The position numbers were made by a program, and so were the translations under genes. DNA of 37,255 nt from an uncultured bacterium (GTDB lineage Bacteria; Bacteroidota; Bacteroidia; Chitinophagales; Chitinophagaceae). This document shows, one piece after another, positions 8,360-17,286 of this stretch (positions are counted from its first letter, which is position 1; each line of letters starts with the position of its first letter). The DNA is taken from positions 1 through 37,255 of the forward strand of contig CAIXLY010000016.1 of assembly GCA_903920455.1 (NCBI GenBank), given 5' to 3'. The notes beneath the pieces are model-generated. The model worked only from the letters and a program-made list of their open reading frames with translations, was not told where the DNA came from and made no database searches.

Positions 8360-10253
8360 ATACCCTCTCTATCCTTCCATCCTGAACAATTCTGATCAGA
8401 TTTTCTCTTTTTAAGGTAGTGATTACTTCTTTTAAGGCTGTTTCTTCTATTTCAACTTTGTTTAACAATTCTGCCATCTTCATGGAGGATGTTTTTAACA
8501 AATCCAACACTTTTATTACAATATCTTGAAATTCACCAATCCCCATCTTTTCCTGCTTATTCTCGCGGCATCGATCGCAAATCTCACAACGCATCATTGC
8601 TTCGTCACCAAAATACTGACCAATATAAACGGATCTGCATGAAGTTGTGTTAACATATCCAATCATTTTTTCAATTCGCTCCACATATTCCTGCTTCCTC
8701 TGTAGGTATGTTTCATAATTAATGTTCAACTCTTCCGCCCTAATTCTGTCCTGCAGATAACACAGCTGTGGCAGCTCCTTCTTGGGTGAGTAGAGGATGA
8801 TATTGGCATTGTTGAGCAACGCTAGCTGCTCATATATCGTCTGGAGATCCCTCTTCAAAATCCAGGCAAGGTTCCTCTCACGAATCCTTACATTATGATC
8901 AAATACACCACTATAGGTTCTTAATAAGGCCTTGATGATGGGTTCGAGTTCAGGGTATCTGTATTCAAATTCTTCAATGCCCTCTTTACCTGAAATGAAT
9001 TGCACTCTCGAAGGCATGTATACTTGTTCCAGGTAAGAAATTACTTGTTCCTGCTTTAGGGCTTGCAGACTGAACACCACTTCCTTCATATCCATCTTGA
9101 ATTTTTGGAGGAAGTCTTCCATGTCAAAATCAAAATACCTGCCCAAGCCTGCTCCTGCAGGAATCTGCAGATAATTGGCCAATGCCTGGTATACTTTTCG
9201 GATGGTGGCTATGCTAGGGAATTTTATATCGGGTTGAATCTTTAATTCTTCAAGCTCCTGCTGTCGGTATAGCAGCACTGCATAAGCCGGCAGTCCGTCT
9301 CGACCTGCCCTTCCTGCCTCTTGGTAATAGCTTTCTAAGCAATCCGGTATATCAGCGTGGATAACAGTTCTTACATCCGCCTTATCAATGCCCATGCCAA
9401 AGGCATTGGTACATACTATGATGCTATTTTTCCCTTCTCTCCAGGCTTGCTGCTTTTGTTTTCTTATTTCCTGATCAAGTCCAGCATGGTAGTAGTCGCT
9501 ATCAACTCCTCTTTGTTTTAAGATATCGCTTAGCTCTTTTGTCTTCTTTCTTGTTTTGCAATAGACAATTCCAGCGCCTTTTACTTTTTCTATGATCGTT
9601 ATTATCCTATTGATCTTGTCATCACATTTTTCTGCGGTATAGGAAAGATTAGGTCTTGCAAAAGAGGTCATGAAGGCAGCTGGATTTTTCATGTTCAGCT
9701 TGTCTACAATATCTTCTTTGACTTTGTTTGTTGCAGATGCAGTCACCGCTATCACTGGCACACGTGGAAACCATTCCCTGATTGCTGCAATTTTTAAATA
9801 GGAGGGTCTAAAATCATATCCCCATTGCGAAATACAATGTGCTTCATCAATTGCAATTAATGATATCGGCAGTGATGATAAACTTTCTGCAAACTTCTTT
9901 GATTCAAGTCTTTCGGGAGAAACATAAAGAAACTTAATCTCCCCATCTGCACATGCATCGATAATCGACATGCTTTCACTGAACGACATCCCAGAAACAA
10001 TAGCTGCTGCATCAATGTCTCGTTGGTTCAATTGCTCCACTTGATCATCCATTAAGGCTATCAATGGCGAAATAACCAGGCAACATCCGTCAAGCAGCAA
10101 TCCTGGCACTTGATAACAAACTGATTTACCTCCTCCCGTCGGAAGGATAGCCAGTGTATCTTGGCCGTTGAGCACTGAAGAAATGATGTCCTCTTGAAGA
10201 GGGCGAAATTCTTCATGCCCCCAGTGCTGCTTCAATACCTCTTTAGGGGTCAT
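8358..10253 (-). CDS. recQ: RecQ-family ATP-dependent DNA helicase
   Basis: A 3'-5' superfamily 2 helicase acting in recombination and fork repair. At 631 aa, residues 1-340 form the two helicase lobes: Walker A PTGGGKS at 38-44, DEAH at 136-139 followed by CISQWGYDFRPSY, and the motif VI region EAGRAGRDG. The RecQ zinc-binding site follows with four cysteines at 539, 556, 559 and 562. The last 60 residues look like a winged helix. There is no HRDC domain, which places it with the shorter RecQ proteins; Bacteroidota often carry a second, longer RecQ. It starts 19 nt after the copA stop on the same strand and is probably cotranscribed with it, though no functional link is evident. The far C-terminus uses a TAA that begins in the terminator T-run. 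Confidence 0.93.
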   Translation of the reverse strand: MTPKEVLKQHWGHEEFRPLQEDIISSVLNGQDTLAILPTGGGKSVCYQVPGLLLDGCCLVISPLIALMDDQVEQLNQRDIDAAAIVSGMSFSESMSIIDACADGEIKFLYVSPERLESKKFAESLSSLPISLIAIDEAHCISQWGYDFRPSYLKIAAIREWFPRVPVIAVTASATNKVKEDIVDKLNMKNPAAFMTSFARPNLSYTAEKCDDKINRIITIIEKVKGAGIVYCKTRKKTKELSDILKQRGVDSDYYHAGLDQEIRKQKQQAWREGKNSIIVCTNAFGMGIDKADVRTVIHADIPDCLESYYQEAGRAGRDGLPAYAVLLYRQQELEELKIQPDIKFPSIATIRKVYQALANYLQIPAGAGLGRYFDFDMEDFLQKFKMDMKEVVFSLQALKQEQVISYLEQVYMPSRVQFISGKEGIEEFEYRYPELEPIIKALLRTYSGVFDHNVRIRERNLAWILKRDLQTIYEQLALLNNANIILYSPKKELPQLCYLQDRIRAEELNINYETYLQRKQEYVERIEKMIGYVNTTSCRSVYIGQYFGDEAMMRCEICDRCRENKQEKMGIGEFQDIVIKVLDLLKTSSMKMAELLNKVEIEETALKEVITTLKRENLIRIVQDGRIERV

Positions 10254-10272
10254 GCTGTATTTGTTTTAGGCA

Positions 10273-12390
10273 TCAGATTACCTTCTTGAAGAACAACCGA
10301 ACTGAGTTGATGGCCAATACCACGTCACTCATCCCCATGACCAAGGCGCCAACCGTTGGCGTGAGATAGCCGAATGCAGCAAAAGGGATGGCAACAATAT
10401 TATAAAAGAAAGCCCAGAATAAATTCTGCTTAATTGTTATATAGGTGTGTTTGCCAAGTCCGAGTGCAGTAGGCAATTGTTTGAGTCCGGAATTCATCAA
10501 CACCACCTGTGCACTCTGAATGGCCAGTTGGGATGCCTCACTTAATGATATGCCTATTGTTGCTTTGGCCAGTGCGGGTGCGTCATTAATTCCGTCACCT
10601 ACCATAGCTGTTGGCGTAGTTGCATTCAAGCCTGCAATCATATCGAGTTTTTGCGCTGGACTTTGTTCTGCAATTACTTTGTCAATACCAAGTATCGAAG
10701 CAATGTAATCGCACTTTTCTTTTCTGTCACCACTCAACAGGATGGTCTTTATATTTTTACTTTTGAGATAAGCAACTACCTCTTGTGCTTCCGGCCTTAT
10801 CTCATCTTCCACATTAATCCATCCTATCAGCTGATTATTTTTTAAGATGTATACGTTGTGGTTAGACTCCTGTGTTTGTTCTTTTGCTATTTTATAAGAT
10901 CCCGCCCAATAGATATTGCCTTCTTTATCTGTGCCCTTCATCCCAAGGCCTTTAACCTCTTCGATACTGCTCCATTTTATTTCCTCTTTCGTTTTAAATT
11001 TCGCAGACACACATTGGGCAATAGGATGATTGGAAAATCTTTCTAATGAATACACAATCCTTTGCCACTCGGGTTCATCTATTCCAATTACTTGGTATGT
11101 TGACAATGAGAATGATCCTGTAGTCAGTGTTCCGGTTTTGTCAAATACAACCTGTGTGATTTTGCGAAAATTTTCAAGGCTGGTTGCATTTCTAAAAAGC
11201 ACTCCGTTTCTCGCTGCTCTTCCCAATCCAACCGTAATGGCGGCGGGCGTAGCCAATCCCATGGCACATGGACATGCAATAACAAGTACAGCAATGCTGC
11301 TCATGAGTGCATCCTTGAATTTGTCATAGTAAATATAGTTGCCAACAAAAGTGACCAACGCAATCCCTATGACCAATGGAACAAATACGGCACTGATTTT
11401 ATCCGCCAAATGCTGAATAGGTGGCTTTTCCCCCTGGGCTTGTTTTACCAGATTTAGAATTCCCGAAAGCACAGTTTCATCACCTGTTGCAGTTACTTGA
11501 GCCTTCAGCGATCCAGACTCTACAACACTTCCACCAATGATCATGTCTTTCTGAACCTTATGCACTGGAATACTTTCTCCTGTAAGCAAAGACTCATTCA
11601 CATGGGCATCGCCCCATAATATTTTACTGTCTATTGGAACCTGTTCTCCACTTCGTATAAGGATTAGGTCGCCTACTTTAAGTTGTGTATTTTCTATGGG
11701 AAGAATTACCTCTTGGTGGTTCTCATCAAATGCAATCATGTTCGCCATCACTTTTTGCGACTTCATGAGTGTTTTTAATGCACGCTGGGTTGACTGCATC
11801 GAGGCGTCTTCAAGGTAGTTGCCAAAAAAAACAAGGGTTATAATAGTTGCAGCAGTTTCATAAAAAAGATATTGCTCCCCCTGGCCCATTAAGGTGCCAA
11901 TCAGGCTGTACACAAATGCTGCACTAGCGCCTAGCGCAATGAGCACATTCATATTGGGCAGGCCATTGCGTAAACTTTTGATTGCACTCTTTCCAAAAAA
12001 CGACATCCCCACAACATATACCGGAATACACAAGGTCAATTGTATCCAAGGATTCATTAACCAGTGGATATGAATCCAAGACTCTAGCATGTGAAGCATG
12101 AGGATCAATGTAAATGGAAGGCAGAAAATAAATCGATTAAACTGTGTTGATAGAAATGGTCGTTTGACTTTCTCTTCATCTTCATGATGGGTAATAACCG
12201 TATAGCCTAAATCATTAATGCCATTTGCCAGTTCCGCCTTTTCTGTTCCTTCTTCCAATTCGAAGGATACGTCACCATCAATAGGATTAACCTTGATGTT
12301 CTGCATTCCCTTTTTCCCGAGGTATTTGTTAATGGTGAGTGCGCAGTTGGCGCAGGTCATCCCTTCAACTTTCCACTTTACAGTTTCCAT
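10273..12390 (-). CDS. copA: Copper-translocating P1B-type ATPase
   Basis: A 705 aa membrane pump that exports Cu+ from the cytoplasm using ATP. Domains in order: one N-terminal heavy-metal-binding (HMA) domain with GMTCANC, Cys13 and Cys16; the transmembrane region with the ion-path motif CPC at 373-375; the actuator TGES at 270-273; the phosphorylation motif DKTGT at 417-421; the hinge GDGINDAPAL; and C-terminal helices with YN in the seventh segment and MGMSDVVLAINS in the eighth. CPC plus YN indicates the Cu+ class. The eighth segment has MSD where textbook CopA has M-x-x-S-S, discussed in the findings. No copper regulator or chaperone is adjacent. A -7-like element lies 4 nt before the ATG. 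Probably cotranscribed with recQ. Confidence 0.95.
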   Translation of the reverse strand: METVKWKVEGMTCANCALTINKYLGKKGMQNIKVNPIDGDVSFELEEGTEKAELANGINDLGYTVITHHEDEEKVKRPFLSTQFNRFIFCLPFTLILMLHMLESWIHIHWLMNPWIQLTLCIPVYVVGMSFFGKSAIKSLRNGLPNMNVLIALGASAAFVYSLIGTLMGQGEQYLFYETAATIITLVFFGNYLEDASMQSTQRALKTLMKSQKVMANMIAFDENHQEVILPIENTQLKVGDLILIRSGEQVPIDSKILWGDAHVNESLLTGESIPVHKVQKDMIIGGSVVESGSLKAQVTATGDETVLSGILNLVKQAQGEKPPIQHLADKISAVFVPLVIGIALVTFVGNYIYYDKFKDALMSSIAVLVIACPCAMGLATPAAITVGLGRAARNGVLFRNATSLENFRKITQVVFDKTGTLTTGSFSLSTYQVIGIDEPEWQRIVYSLERFSNHPIAQCVSAKFKTKEEIKWSSIEEVKGLGMKGTDKEGNIYWAGSYKIAKEQTQESNHNVYILKNNQLIGWINVEDEIRPEAQEVVAYLKSKNIKTILLSGDRKEKCDYIASILGIDKVIAEQSPAQKLDMIAGLNATTPTAMVGDGINDAPALAKATIGISLSEASQLAIQSAQVVLMNSGLKQLPTALGLGKHTYITIKQNLFWAFFYNIVAIPFAAFGYLTPTVGALVMGMSDVVLAINSVRLFFKKVI

Positions 12391-12394
12391 ACTA

Positions 12395-12402
12395 CGAATT
12401 TA
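12395..12402 (-). promoter_or_regulatory. Possible -7 element before copA
   Basis: The minus strand reads TAAATTCG, one base off TAnnTTTG, with only 4 nt to the copA ATG. If real, the transcript would be leaderless. It shares the 99 bp divergent spacer with the tsaE element. Confidence 0.25.
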
Positions 12403-12476
12403 CTGAATTAGCAGCATCATGTACTGATGTAACTGATGAAAATCAGGGTAATCTATAATCTCATCGTTAATAAATT

Positions 12477-12484
12477 TATCTTTG
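12477..12484 (+). promoter_or_regulatory. -7 element of the tsaE-ald promoter
   Basis: TATCTTTG matches TAnnTTTG exactly. It ends 5 nt before the ATG at 12490, so the predicted transcription start nearly coincides with the start codon. It falls inside the longer open frame that begins at 12436, which argues for the later ATG. Confidence 0.5.
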
Positions 12485-12489
12485 AATAT

Positions 12490-12930
12490 ATGGAGCTGAT
12501 TAGCAAGACATATGGACTTGATGCGCTGCCTTTGATAGCCAAGGAACTTGCTGTTTATATTGGCAGTGGAAGCATCCTGTGTTTCGAGGGGGATCTTGGT
12601 GCTGGAAAAACAACGCTCATTAAGGAACTGTGCAAAGAGCTTGGCGTTCAGGACCTGGTCAGCAGTCCAACCTTCTCTCTTGTCAATGAATACGTGGCGA
12701 CTGGCCCATTAGGAAACTCAACGATTTTGCATATTGATCTATACCGCCTGAGAGATGAGCAAGAGGCCATTGATGCAGGCATCGAAGAACAGCTATTCAG
12801 TGGATCTATTTGTCTTGTTGAATGGCCTCAGCGTGCCCCTGGCATCATCCCAGAGTATGCAATGCACGTTATCTTGTCTGCCACTGATGATTCTCACCGC
12901 CAAATCAAGGTGCTGTCAGCTGAAAATTAA
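12490..12930 (+). CDS. tsaE: tRNA threonylcarbamoyladenosine biosynthesis ATPase TsaE
   Basis: P-loop ATPase of the TsaB-TsaD-TsaE complex that makes the t6A modification at position 37 of ANN-decoding tRNAs. From the ATG at 12490 the protein is 146 aa, the usual length. Walker A is GDLGAGKTT at residues 34-42, followed by the family motif SSPTFSLVNEY, then HIDLYRL and the Walker-B-like CLVEWPQ. The open frame extends to an ATG at 12436, but that adds a segment unlike TsaE and would span the -7 element, so I prefer the later start. Ald follows 23 nt downstream, and the tsaE-ald pairing suggests one transcript. Confidence 0.94.
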   Translation: MELISKTYGLDALPLIAKELAVYIGSGSILCFEGDLGAGKTTLIKELCKELGVQDLVSSPTFSLVNEYVATGPLGNSTILHIDLYRLRDEQEAIDAGIEEQLFSGSICLVEWPQRAPGIIPEYAMHVILSATDDSHRQIKVLSAEN

Positions 12931-12953
12931 TTAACTTGGTCATATAATTGCAT

Positions 12954-14168
12954 ATGATGTCAAGGAAGCCATTTGTCAGCAGTGAAATAAATTACGAGCC
13001 TCTTGAAGAGACGCTTGATATTAAGCCCCTTGCAAAACAACTATCCATTGCCATACCCAAAGAACATGCATTTCAGGAAAACAGGATTGCTCTTACTCCA
13101 GATGCTGTCGGAGTACTTGTGAACAATGGACATAGTGTATCTGTTGAGCACAAAGCAGGGGAGGGTTCTCATTTCTCAGATAAAGATTATGCTGAAGCGG
13201 GGGCTCAAATTGTCTATGATAAAAAAGAACTGTTTAAAAATGATTTGATTGTTAAGTCTGCTCCAGTCTCTGACGAAGAACTGCCTTTGCTCATGGTTGG
13301 TCAAACCATTATTTCCCCCATCCATCTTCCAGTAATGAAGACGCATATTCTTGAGAAGATGATGGAGAAAAAAATCACTGCACTTTCTTTTGAAAACCTC
13401 AAAGATGAAACCGGACATAACCCCATTGTTCGAAGCATGAGTGAAATTGCAGGAAGTGCAGTAATGCTGATTGCAGGCCAATACCTCAGCAATGTCAACG
13501 AAGGCAAAGGTGTTCTGCTGGGGGGCATTTCAGGAATACCACCAACGAAGGTCATTATTATAGGGGCTGGAATCGTTGGTGAATATGCAGCAAGAACAGC
13601 ACTGGCAATGGGGGCGAGTGTAAAAATATTTGATAATAATATTTATAAGCTGAAGCGATTGCAGAATAATATTGGCGTGCGGTTGTGGACGTCTGTTATC
13701 GAACCAAAAATACTCGCTAAGCAGTTGAAGACCTGCGATGTTGCCGTTGGTGCATTGAGCTCTTCCGCTGGAAGAACACCGCTAGTGGTGAGTGAAGAGA
13801 TGGTTGCTGCAATGCGACCAGGAAGTGTTATTGTGGATGTAAGCATTGATCGGGGAGGGTGTTTTGAAACTTCTGAAGTAACCTCTCACGAAAGACCAGT
13901 GGTAAAGAAATTTGATGTCTTTCACTATGGCGTTCCCAATATTCCTTCGGGCTTTGCACGGACTGCATCACAAGCGATCAGCAATGTACTCATGCCACTT
14001 TTGCTTAAAATCAGTGATGAGGGTGGACTCGAAAAATTGGTTTGGCATCAAATTAATATTAGAAATGGGGTATATACATTTAAGGGGTCGTTGACCAACT
14101 TTCACCTCAGCCAGCGGTTTAATCTCAAGTACACAGATCTTAATCTCTTGATTGCAAGCCAGCGTTGA
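12954..14168 (+). CDS. ald: Alanine dehydrogenase
   Basis: NAD-dependent enzyme interconverting L-alanine and pyruvate plus ammonia. Its 404 aa show the AlaDH/PNT N-terminal domain at about residues 30-165, beginning IAIPKEHAFQENRIALTP, and the NAD-binding Rossmann domain with VIIIGAGIVGEYAARTAL and the acidic residue in KIFDNN. The substrate-loop region around VDVSIDRGGCFETSEVT and the PNIPS motif are present. It is about 30 residues longer than canonical Ald, through an N-terminal lead of about 30 residues as in other Bacteroidota copies. Transhydrogenase PntA shares the fold but lacks this C-terminus. The start could be the ATG at 12954 or at 12957; a TTG at 12948 is less likely. It follows tsaE closely. 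Confidence 0.9.
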   Translation: MMSRKPFVSSEINYEPLEETLDIKPLAKQLSIAIPKEHAFQENRIALTPDAVGVLVNNGHSVSVEHKAGEGSHFSDKDYAEAGAQIVYDKKELFKNDLIVKSAPVSDEELPLLMVGQTIISPIHLPVMKTHILEKMMEKKITALSFENLKDETGHNPIVRSMSEIAGSAVMLIAGQYLSNVNEGKGVLLGGISGIPPTKVIIIGAGIVGEYAARTALAMGASVKIFDNNIYKLKRLQNNIGVRLWTSVIEPKILAKQLKTCDVAVGALSSSAGRTPLVVSEEMVAAMRPGSVIVDVSIDRGGCFETSEVTSHERPVVKKFDVFHYGVPNIPSGFARTASQAISNVLMPLLLKISDEGGLEKLVWHQINIRNGVYTFKGSLTNFHLSQRFNLKYTDLNLLIASQR

Positions 14169-14252
14169 TTCTACGCAGATCTTATTTATACAATTCTACC
14201 AAAAAATCTTCTTGTTAATTTTTGTTACATTCACAAGCCTTAACACTACCAG

Positions 14253-15245
14253 ATGAAAGCGATTATACCTGTTGCCGGCACCGGAACAAAACTTCGCCCC
14301 CATACCTACACACAGCCGAAAGCATTGATCCCTCTCGCAGGTAAAACTGTGCTTAGCATCATCATCGACCAACTGGTTGAAGCTGGTGTAAGAGATCTTG
14401 TACTGGTTGTTGGATACCTGGGCGACAAAATTATGGATTATGCAAAATCTCATTATCCTGATCTAAACATCACCATCATTCATCAGAATGAAAGGAAGGG
14501 TCTAGGACATGCTATTTATTTATGTAAGGAAGCAGTAGGAAACGAAGAGGCACTGATTGTATTGGGTGATACCATTTGCGAATACAATGTCTCTGAGTTG
14601 CTTGATATGAAAGGATCTGTTTTGTGCGTAAAGAAGGTGGATGATCCGCGCAACTTTGGTGTAGCGGAAACAGACGAGGAAGGAATTGTAACCCGACTGA
14701 TCGAAAAGCCTCAGATTCCAAAAACCAATAATGCCTTGGTTGGGATTTATAAAATCTCTGATAGTTCTCTACTATTCGGGTGTTTGGAGAAAATGGTTCA
14801 CGCAGAAGGTGACGTTCACGAGGAGCTATCATTAACCCCTGCACTTGATTGCATGGTAAATGCGGGTACTGTTTTTTCTACATTCAAAGTGTCAAATTGG
14901 TTTGATTGTGGGAAGAAGGAAACATTGCTTGAGAGCAATGCCACGCTGCTGAAAAAATGGGGAAGTGCAGTATCCGGACAAGAAGGGTTCGAGAATACCA
15001 TCATCATTCCTCCAGTGAGCATTGCTCCTGGCTGCGAAATAAAAAATTCAATCATTGGTCCCAATGTAAGCATTGGAGAAAACGCAATCATTCAATATTC
15101 AATTGTCAAAGACTCCATCGTAGGGTCTTTTTCAAAACTATACGATGTAGTCCTGAATGATTCATTGATTGGCTGTGACACGGAAATCAAAGGCGAAACG
15201 CGCACACTCAATATTGGTGATAATACAGAGATTGATTTGGGTTAG
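14253..15245 (+). CDS. Sugar-phosphate nucleotidyltransferase with left-handed beta-helix tail
   Basis: A 330 aa enzyme of the glucose-1-phosphate thymidylyl/uridylyltransferase type. Residues 1-235 are the NTP_transferase domain: the pyrophosphorylase signature GTGTKLRPHTYTQPKALIP starts at residue 9, ILGDTIC-like metal-binding Asp is in IVLGDTICEY, and the sugar-site region reads IEKPQIPKTNNALVGIYK. From about 245 onward, hexapeptide repeats (IAPGCEIKNSIIGPNVSIGENAIIQYSIV) form a short left-handed beta helix. The nucleotide and sugar cannot be read from the sequence; thymidylyl- or uridylyl-transfer onto glucose-1-phosphate is most likely. It stands alone, 84 nt after ald. A TAATTTTTG stretch at 14216-14224 is one base longer than the -7 consensus. 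Confidence 0.85.
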   Translation: MKAIIPVAGTGTKLRPHTYTQPKALIPLAGKTVLSIIIDQLVEAGVRDLVLVVGYLGDKIMDYAKSHYPDLNITIIHQNERKGLGHAIYLCKEAVGNEEALIVLGDTICEYNVSELLDMKGSVLCVKKVDDPRNFGVAETDEEGIVTRLIEKPQIPKTNNALVGIYKISDSSLLFGCLEKMVHAEGDVHEELSLTPALDCMVNAGTVFSTFKVSNWFDCGKKETLLESNATLLKKWGSAVSGQEGFENTIIIPPVSIAPGCEIKNSIIGPNVSIGENAIIQYSIVKDSIVGSFSKLYDVVLNDSLIGCDTEIKGETRTLNIGDNTEIDLG

Positions 15246-15283
15246 ATTGTTTTTAAAAACAGTTCACCCCTCTCCCATATTCT

Positions 15284-15330
15284 GTCATCCCGAGCGCAGT
15301 GAGCTTGCCTGCCGAAGGCAGGGGATCTAT
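15284..15330. repeat. Possible dispersed repeat with a perfect hairpin
   Basis: Lies between the convergent 3' ends of the nucleotidyltransferase and fumC. It begins GTCATCCCGAGCGCAGTGAG and ends GGGGATCTAT. Inside is a perfect hairpin, CCTGCC-GAA-GGCAGG (15308-15322). The GTCATCC-GAGC...GGATCT wording is what I associate with short interspersed repeats seen in multiple copies in many genomes; only one copy is in this window, so the repeat status is inference. It may serve as a bidirectional terminator. Confidence 0.5.
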
Positions 15331-15386
15331 GTTATCAAGTGCACTACGTTAATTCAGAATGAAATGGTGGTCTAGTTTTCACGACA

Positions 15387-16784
15387 CTAGATCTTCCCAA
15401 CCATGTCAGAGGGTACAACCCAGGCATCAAATTCAGCTTCGCTGAGATAACCAAGTTTCACGGCCATTTCCTTCAAGGTAGTTCCTTCCTTATGCGCTTT
15501 TTGTGCAATCTCGGCTGCCTTATAATATCCGATCTTGGTATTTAAAGCAGTCACAAGCATCAGTGAATTATTGAGGTGCTTGTCGATGTTTTCATAAAGG
15601 GGCTCTATGCCTATTGCACACTTGTCGTTAAAGCTTACGCAACCATCAGCAATTAATCTTGCACTGTGCAGGAAGTTGTAGATCATCATTGGCTTGAATA
15701 CATTCAGCTCGAAGTGACCTGTTGCTCCTCCAATATTGATGGCTACATCATTGCCCAATACTTGCGCTGCAATCATGGTGAGGGCTTCGCATTGCGTAGG
15801 ATTAACTTTTCCAGGCATGATGGATGAACCGGGTTCATTGTCTGGAATATACAACTCTCCGATACCACTTCTTGGTCCTGACGAAAGCATGCGAACATCA
15901 TTCGCGATTTTCATAAGGCTTACAGCAATTGTTTTTAGTGCTCCATGGGCTTCTACAATTGCATCGTGTGCGGCCAGTGCTTCAAATTTATTTTCAGCTG
16001 TTACAAAAGGTAATCCAGTAAGTGCTGCAATATGTTTTGCAACGTTGACATCGTATTGATCTGGAGTGTTTATTCCTGTTCCAACCGCGGTTCCTCCAAG
16101 AGCCAATTCAGACAGATGGGGTAGCGTATTTTTTATCGCTTTGATACCGTGGGTAAGCTGTGAAACATACCCACTAAACTCTTGTCCAAGTGTTAGGGGA
16201 GTGGCATCCATAAAATGGGTTCTTCCTATTTTCACTACATGCATGAAGGCCTTGCTTTTTGCAGCTAGGGTTTCTCTCAACTTTTCAATTCCTGGCAAGG
16301 TTACTTCAACCAGCATTTTATATGCTGCGATATGCATTGCTGTTGGGAAGGTATCGTTTGAGGATTGTGATTTATTTACATCATCATTGGGGTGAAGAAA
16401 CTTTTCCTTGTCGGTTAGTGAGCCACCCTGCAATACATGGCCTCTGTATGCAACAACTTCGTTCACATTCATATTGCTTTGTGTTCCACTCCCTGTTTGC
16501 CATACCACTAGTGGAAAATATTGGTCTAGTGTTCCTTCAATAATTTCATCGCAAACCTGGCCAATGAGTGTCGATTTTTCTTGTGACAAAACACCAGCTT
16601 CGCAGTTGGTGATGGCTGCAGCTTTTTTTAAGTAGGCAAATGCGCGTATGATTTCCTTTGGCATCCTATTGATGTCTTGGGCTATTTTGAAATTGTCAAT
16701 GCTGCGTTGTGTTTGTGCTCCAAACATTGCATCAATAGGAACCTTTACTTCTCCCATTGTATCTTTCTCTATTCTATATTCCAT
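15387..16784 (-). CDS. fumC: Class II fumarate hydratase
   Basis: Iron-independent TCA-cycle enzyme interconverting fumarate and malate. The 465 aa length is standard. The superfamily signature [16 protein letters not shown] is present, along with the N-terminal [10 protein letters not shown], the active-site region [14 protein letters not shown] (seen as [15 protein letters not shown]) and [20 protein letters not shown]. These distinguish FumC from the aspartase and argininosuccinate lyase relatives; aspartase is the closest alternative. It is the last of a minus-strand series gltX - cobalamin-binding protein - fumC, with 65 nt between it and the preceding gene. No clear -7 element lies in that 65 nt, so cotranscription is plausible. 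Confidence 0.95.
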   Translation of the reverse strand: MEYRIEKDTMGEVKVPIDAMFGAQTQRSIDNFKIAQDINRMPKEIIRAFAYLKKAAAITNCEAGVLSQEKSTLIGQVCDEIIEGTLDQYFPLVVWQTGSGTQSNMNVNEVVAYRGHVLQGGSLTDKEKFLHPNDDVNKSQSSNDTFPTAMHIAAYKMLVEVTLPGIEKLRETLAAKSKAFMHVVKIGRTHFMDATPLTLGQEFSGYVSQLTHGIKAIKNTLPHLSELALGGTAVGTGINTPDQYDVNVAKHIAALTGLPFVTAENKFEALAAHDAIVEAHGALKTIAVSLMKIANDVRMLSSGPRSGIGELYIPDNEPGSSIMPGKVNPTQCEALTMIAAQVLGNDVAINIGGATGHFELNVFKPMMIYNFLHSARLIADGCVSFNDKCAIGIEPLYENIDKHLNNSLMLVTALNTKIGYYKAAEIAQKAHKEGTTLKEMAVKLGYLSEAEFDAWVVPSDMVGKI

Positions 16785-16849
16785 ATGCTGATTTTAAAAT
16801 TTAAATTTAGGTATTCTTCAGGCTTGATATGCATGATTAGGATGATAGT

Positions 16850-17272
16850 TTAGAACGACCTGTTCTGGCTTACCCATGCTTTGATGTATGCCGCAATTTC
16901 AATAGAGGGTGTTCCAGGGGGAAACAATTTTCCTACACCCATCTCGGCAAGAACAGCTCTATCGTCTTCAGGAATGATTCCGCCACCAGTTAGCAATACA
17001 TCATTCATTTTCTTTTCTTTCATGAGGTTTATGATTCTTGGGAAAACAGTCATGTGTGCACCGGAAAGAATACTTACGCCTATGGCATCAACATCTTCCT
17101 GTAATGCGGTTTCTACAACCATCTCAGGGGTTTGTCTCAATCCGGTGTAGATGATTTCCATTCCGGCATCCCTGAGTGAAGTGGCAATAACCTTTGCTCC
17201 TCTGTCGTGACCATCGAGTCCAACTTTTGCAATAAGGACCCTGAGTGGTCTTGATTTTTTGCTGGTATCCAT
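16850..17272 (-). CDS. Stand-alone cobalamin-binding domain protein (methylmalonyl-CoA mutase small-subunit type)
   Basis: A 140 aa protein that is nearly all one B12-binding domain. The sequence has the classic elements: LDGHDRG at residues 19-25, with His22 as the lower axial ligand of cobalamin; SILSG at 67-71; and LTGGGII at 94-100. These match the C-terminal domain of acyl-CoA mutases (methylmalonyl-CoA or related). The large catalytic subunit with the CoA-binding TIM barrel is not in the window, so it must pair with a partner encoded elsewhere. It starts 14 nt after the gltX stop on the same strand and precedes fumC. Succinyl-CoA from mutase action would enter the TCA cycle two steps above fumarase, but whether the neighbourhood reflects function is unproven. 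Confidence 0.88.
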   Translation of the reverse strand: MDTSKKSRPLRVLIAKVGLDGHDRGAKVIATSLRDAGMEIIYTGLRQTPEMVVETALQEDVDAIGVSILSGAHMTVFPRIINLMKEKKMNDVLLTGGGIIPEDDRAVLAEMGVGKLFPPGTPSIEIAAYIKAWVSQNRSF

Positions 17273-17286
17273 TTGCAGTGGTTTAG

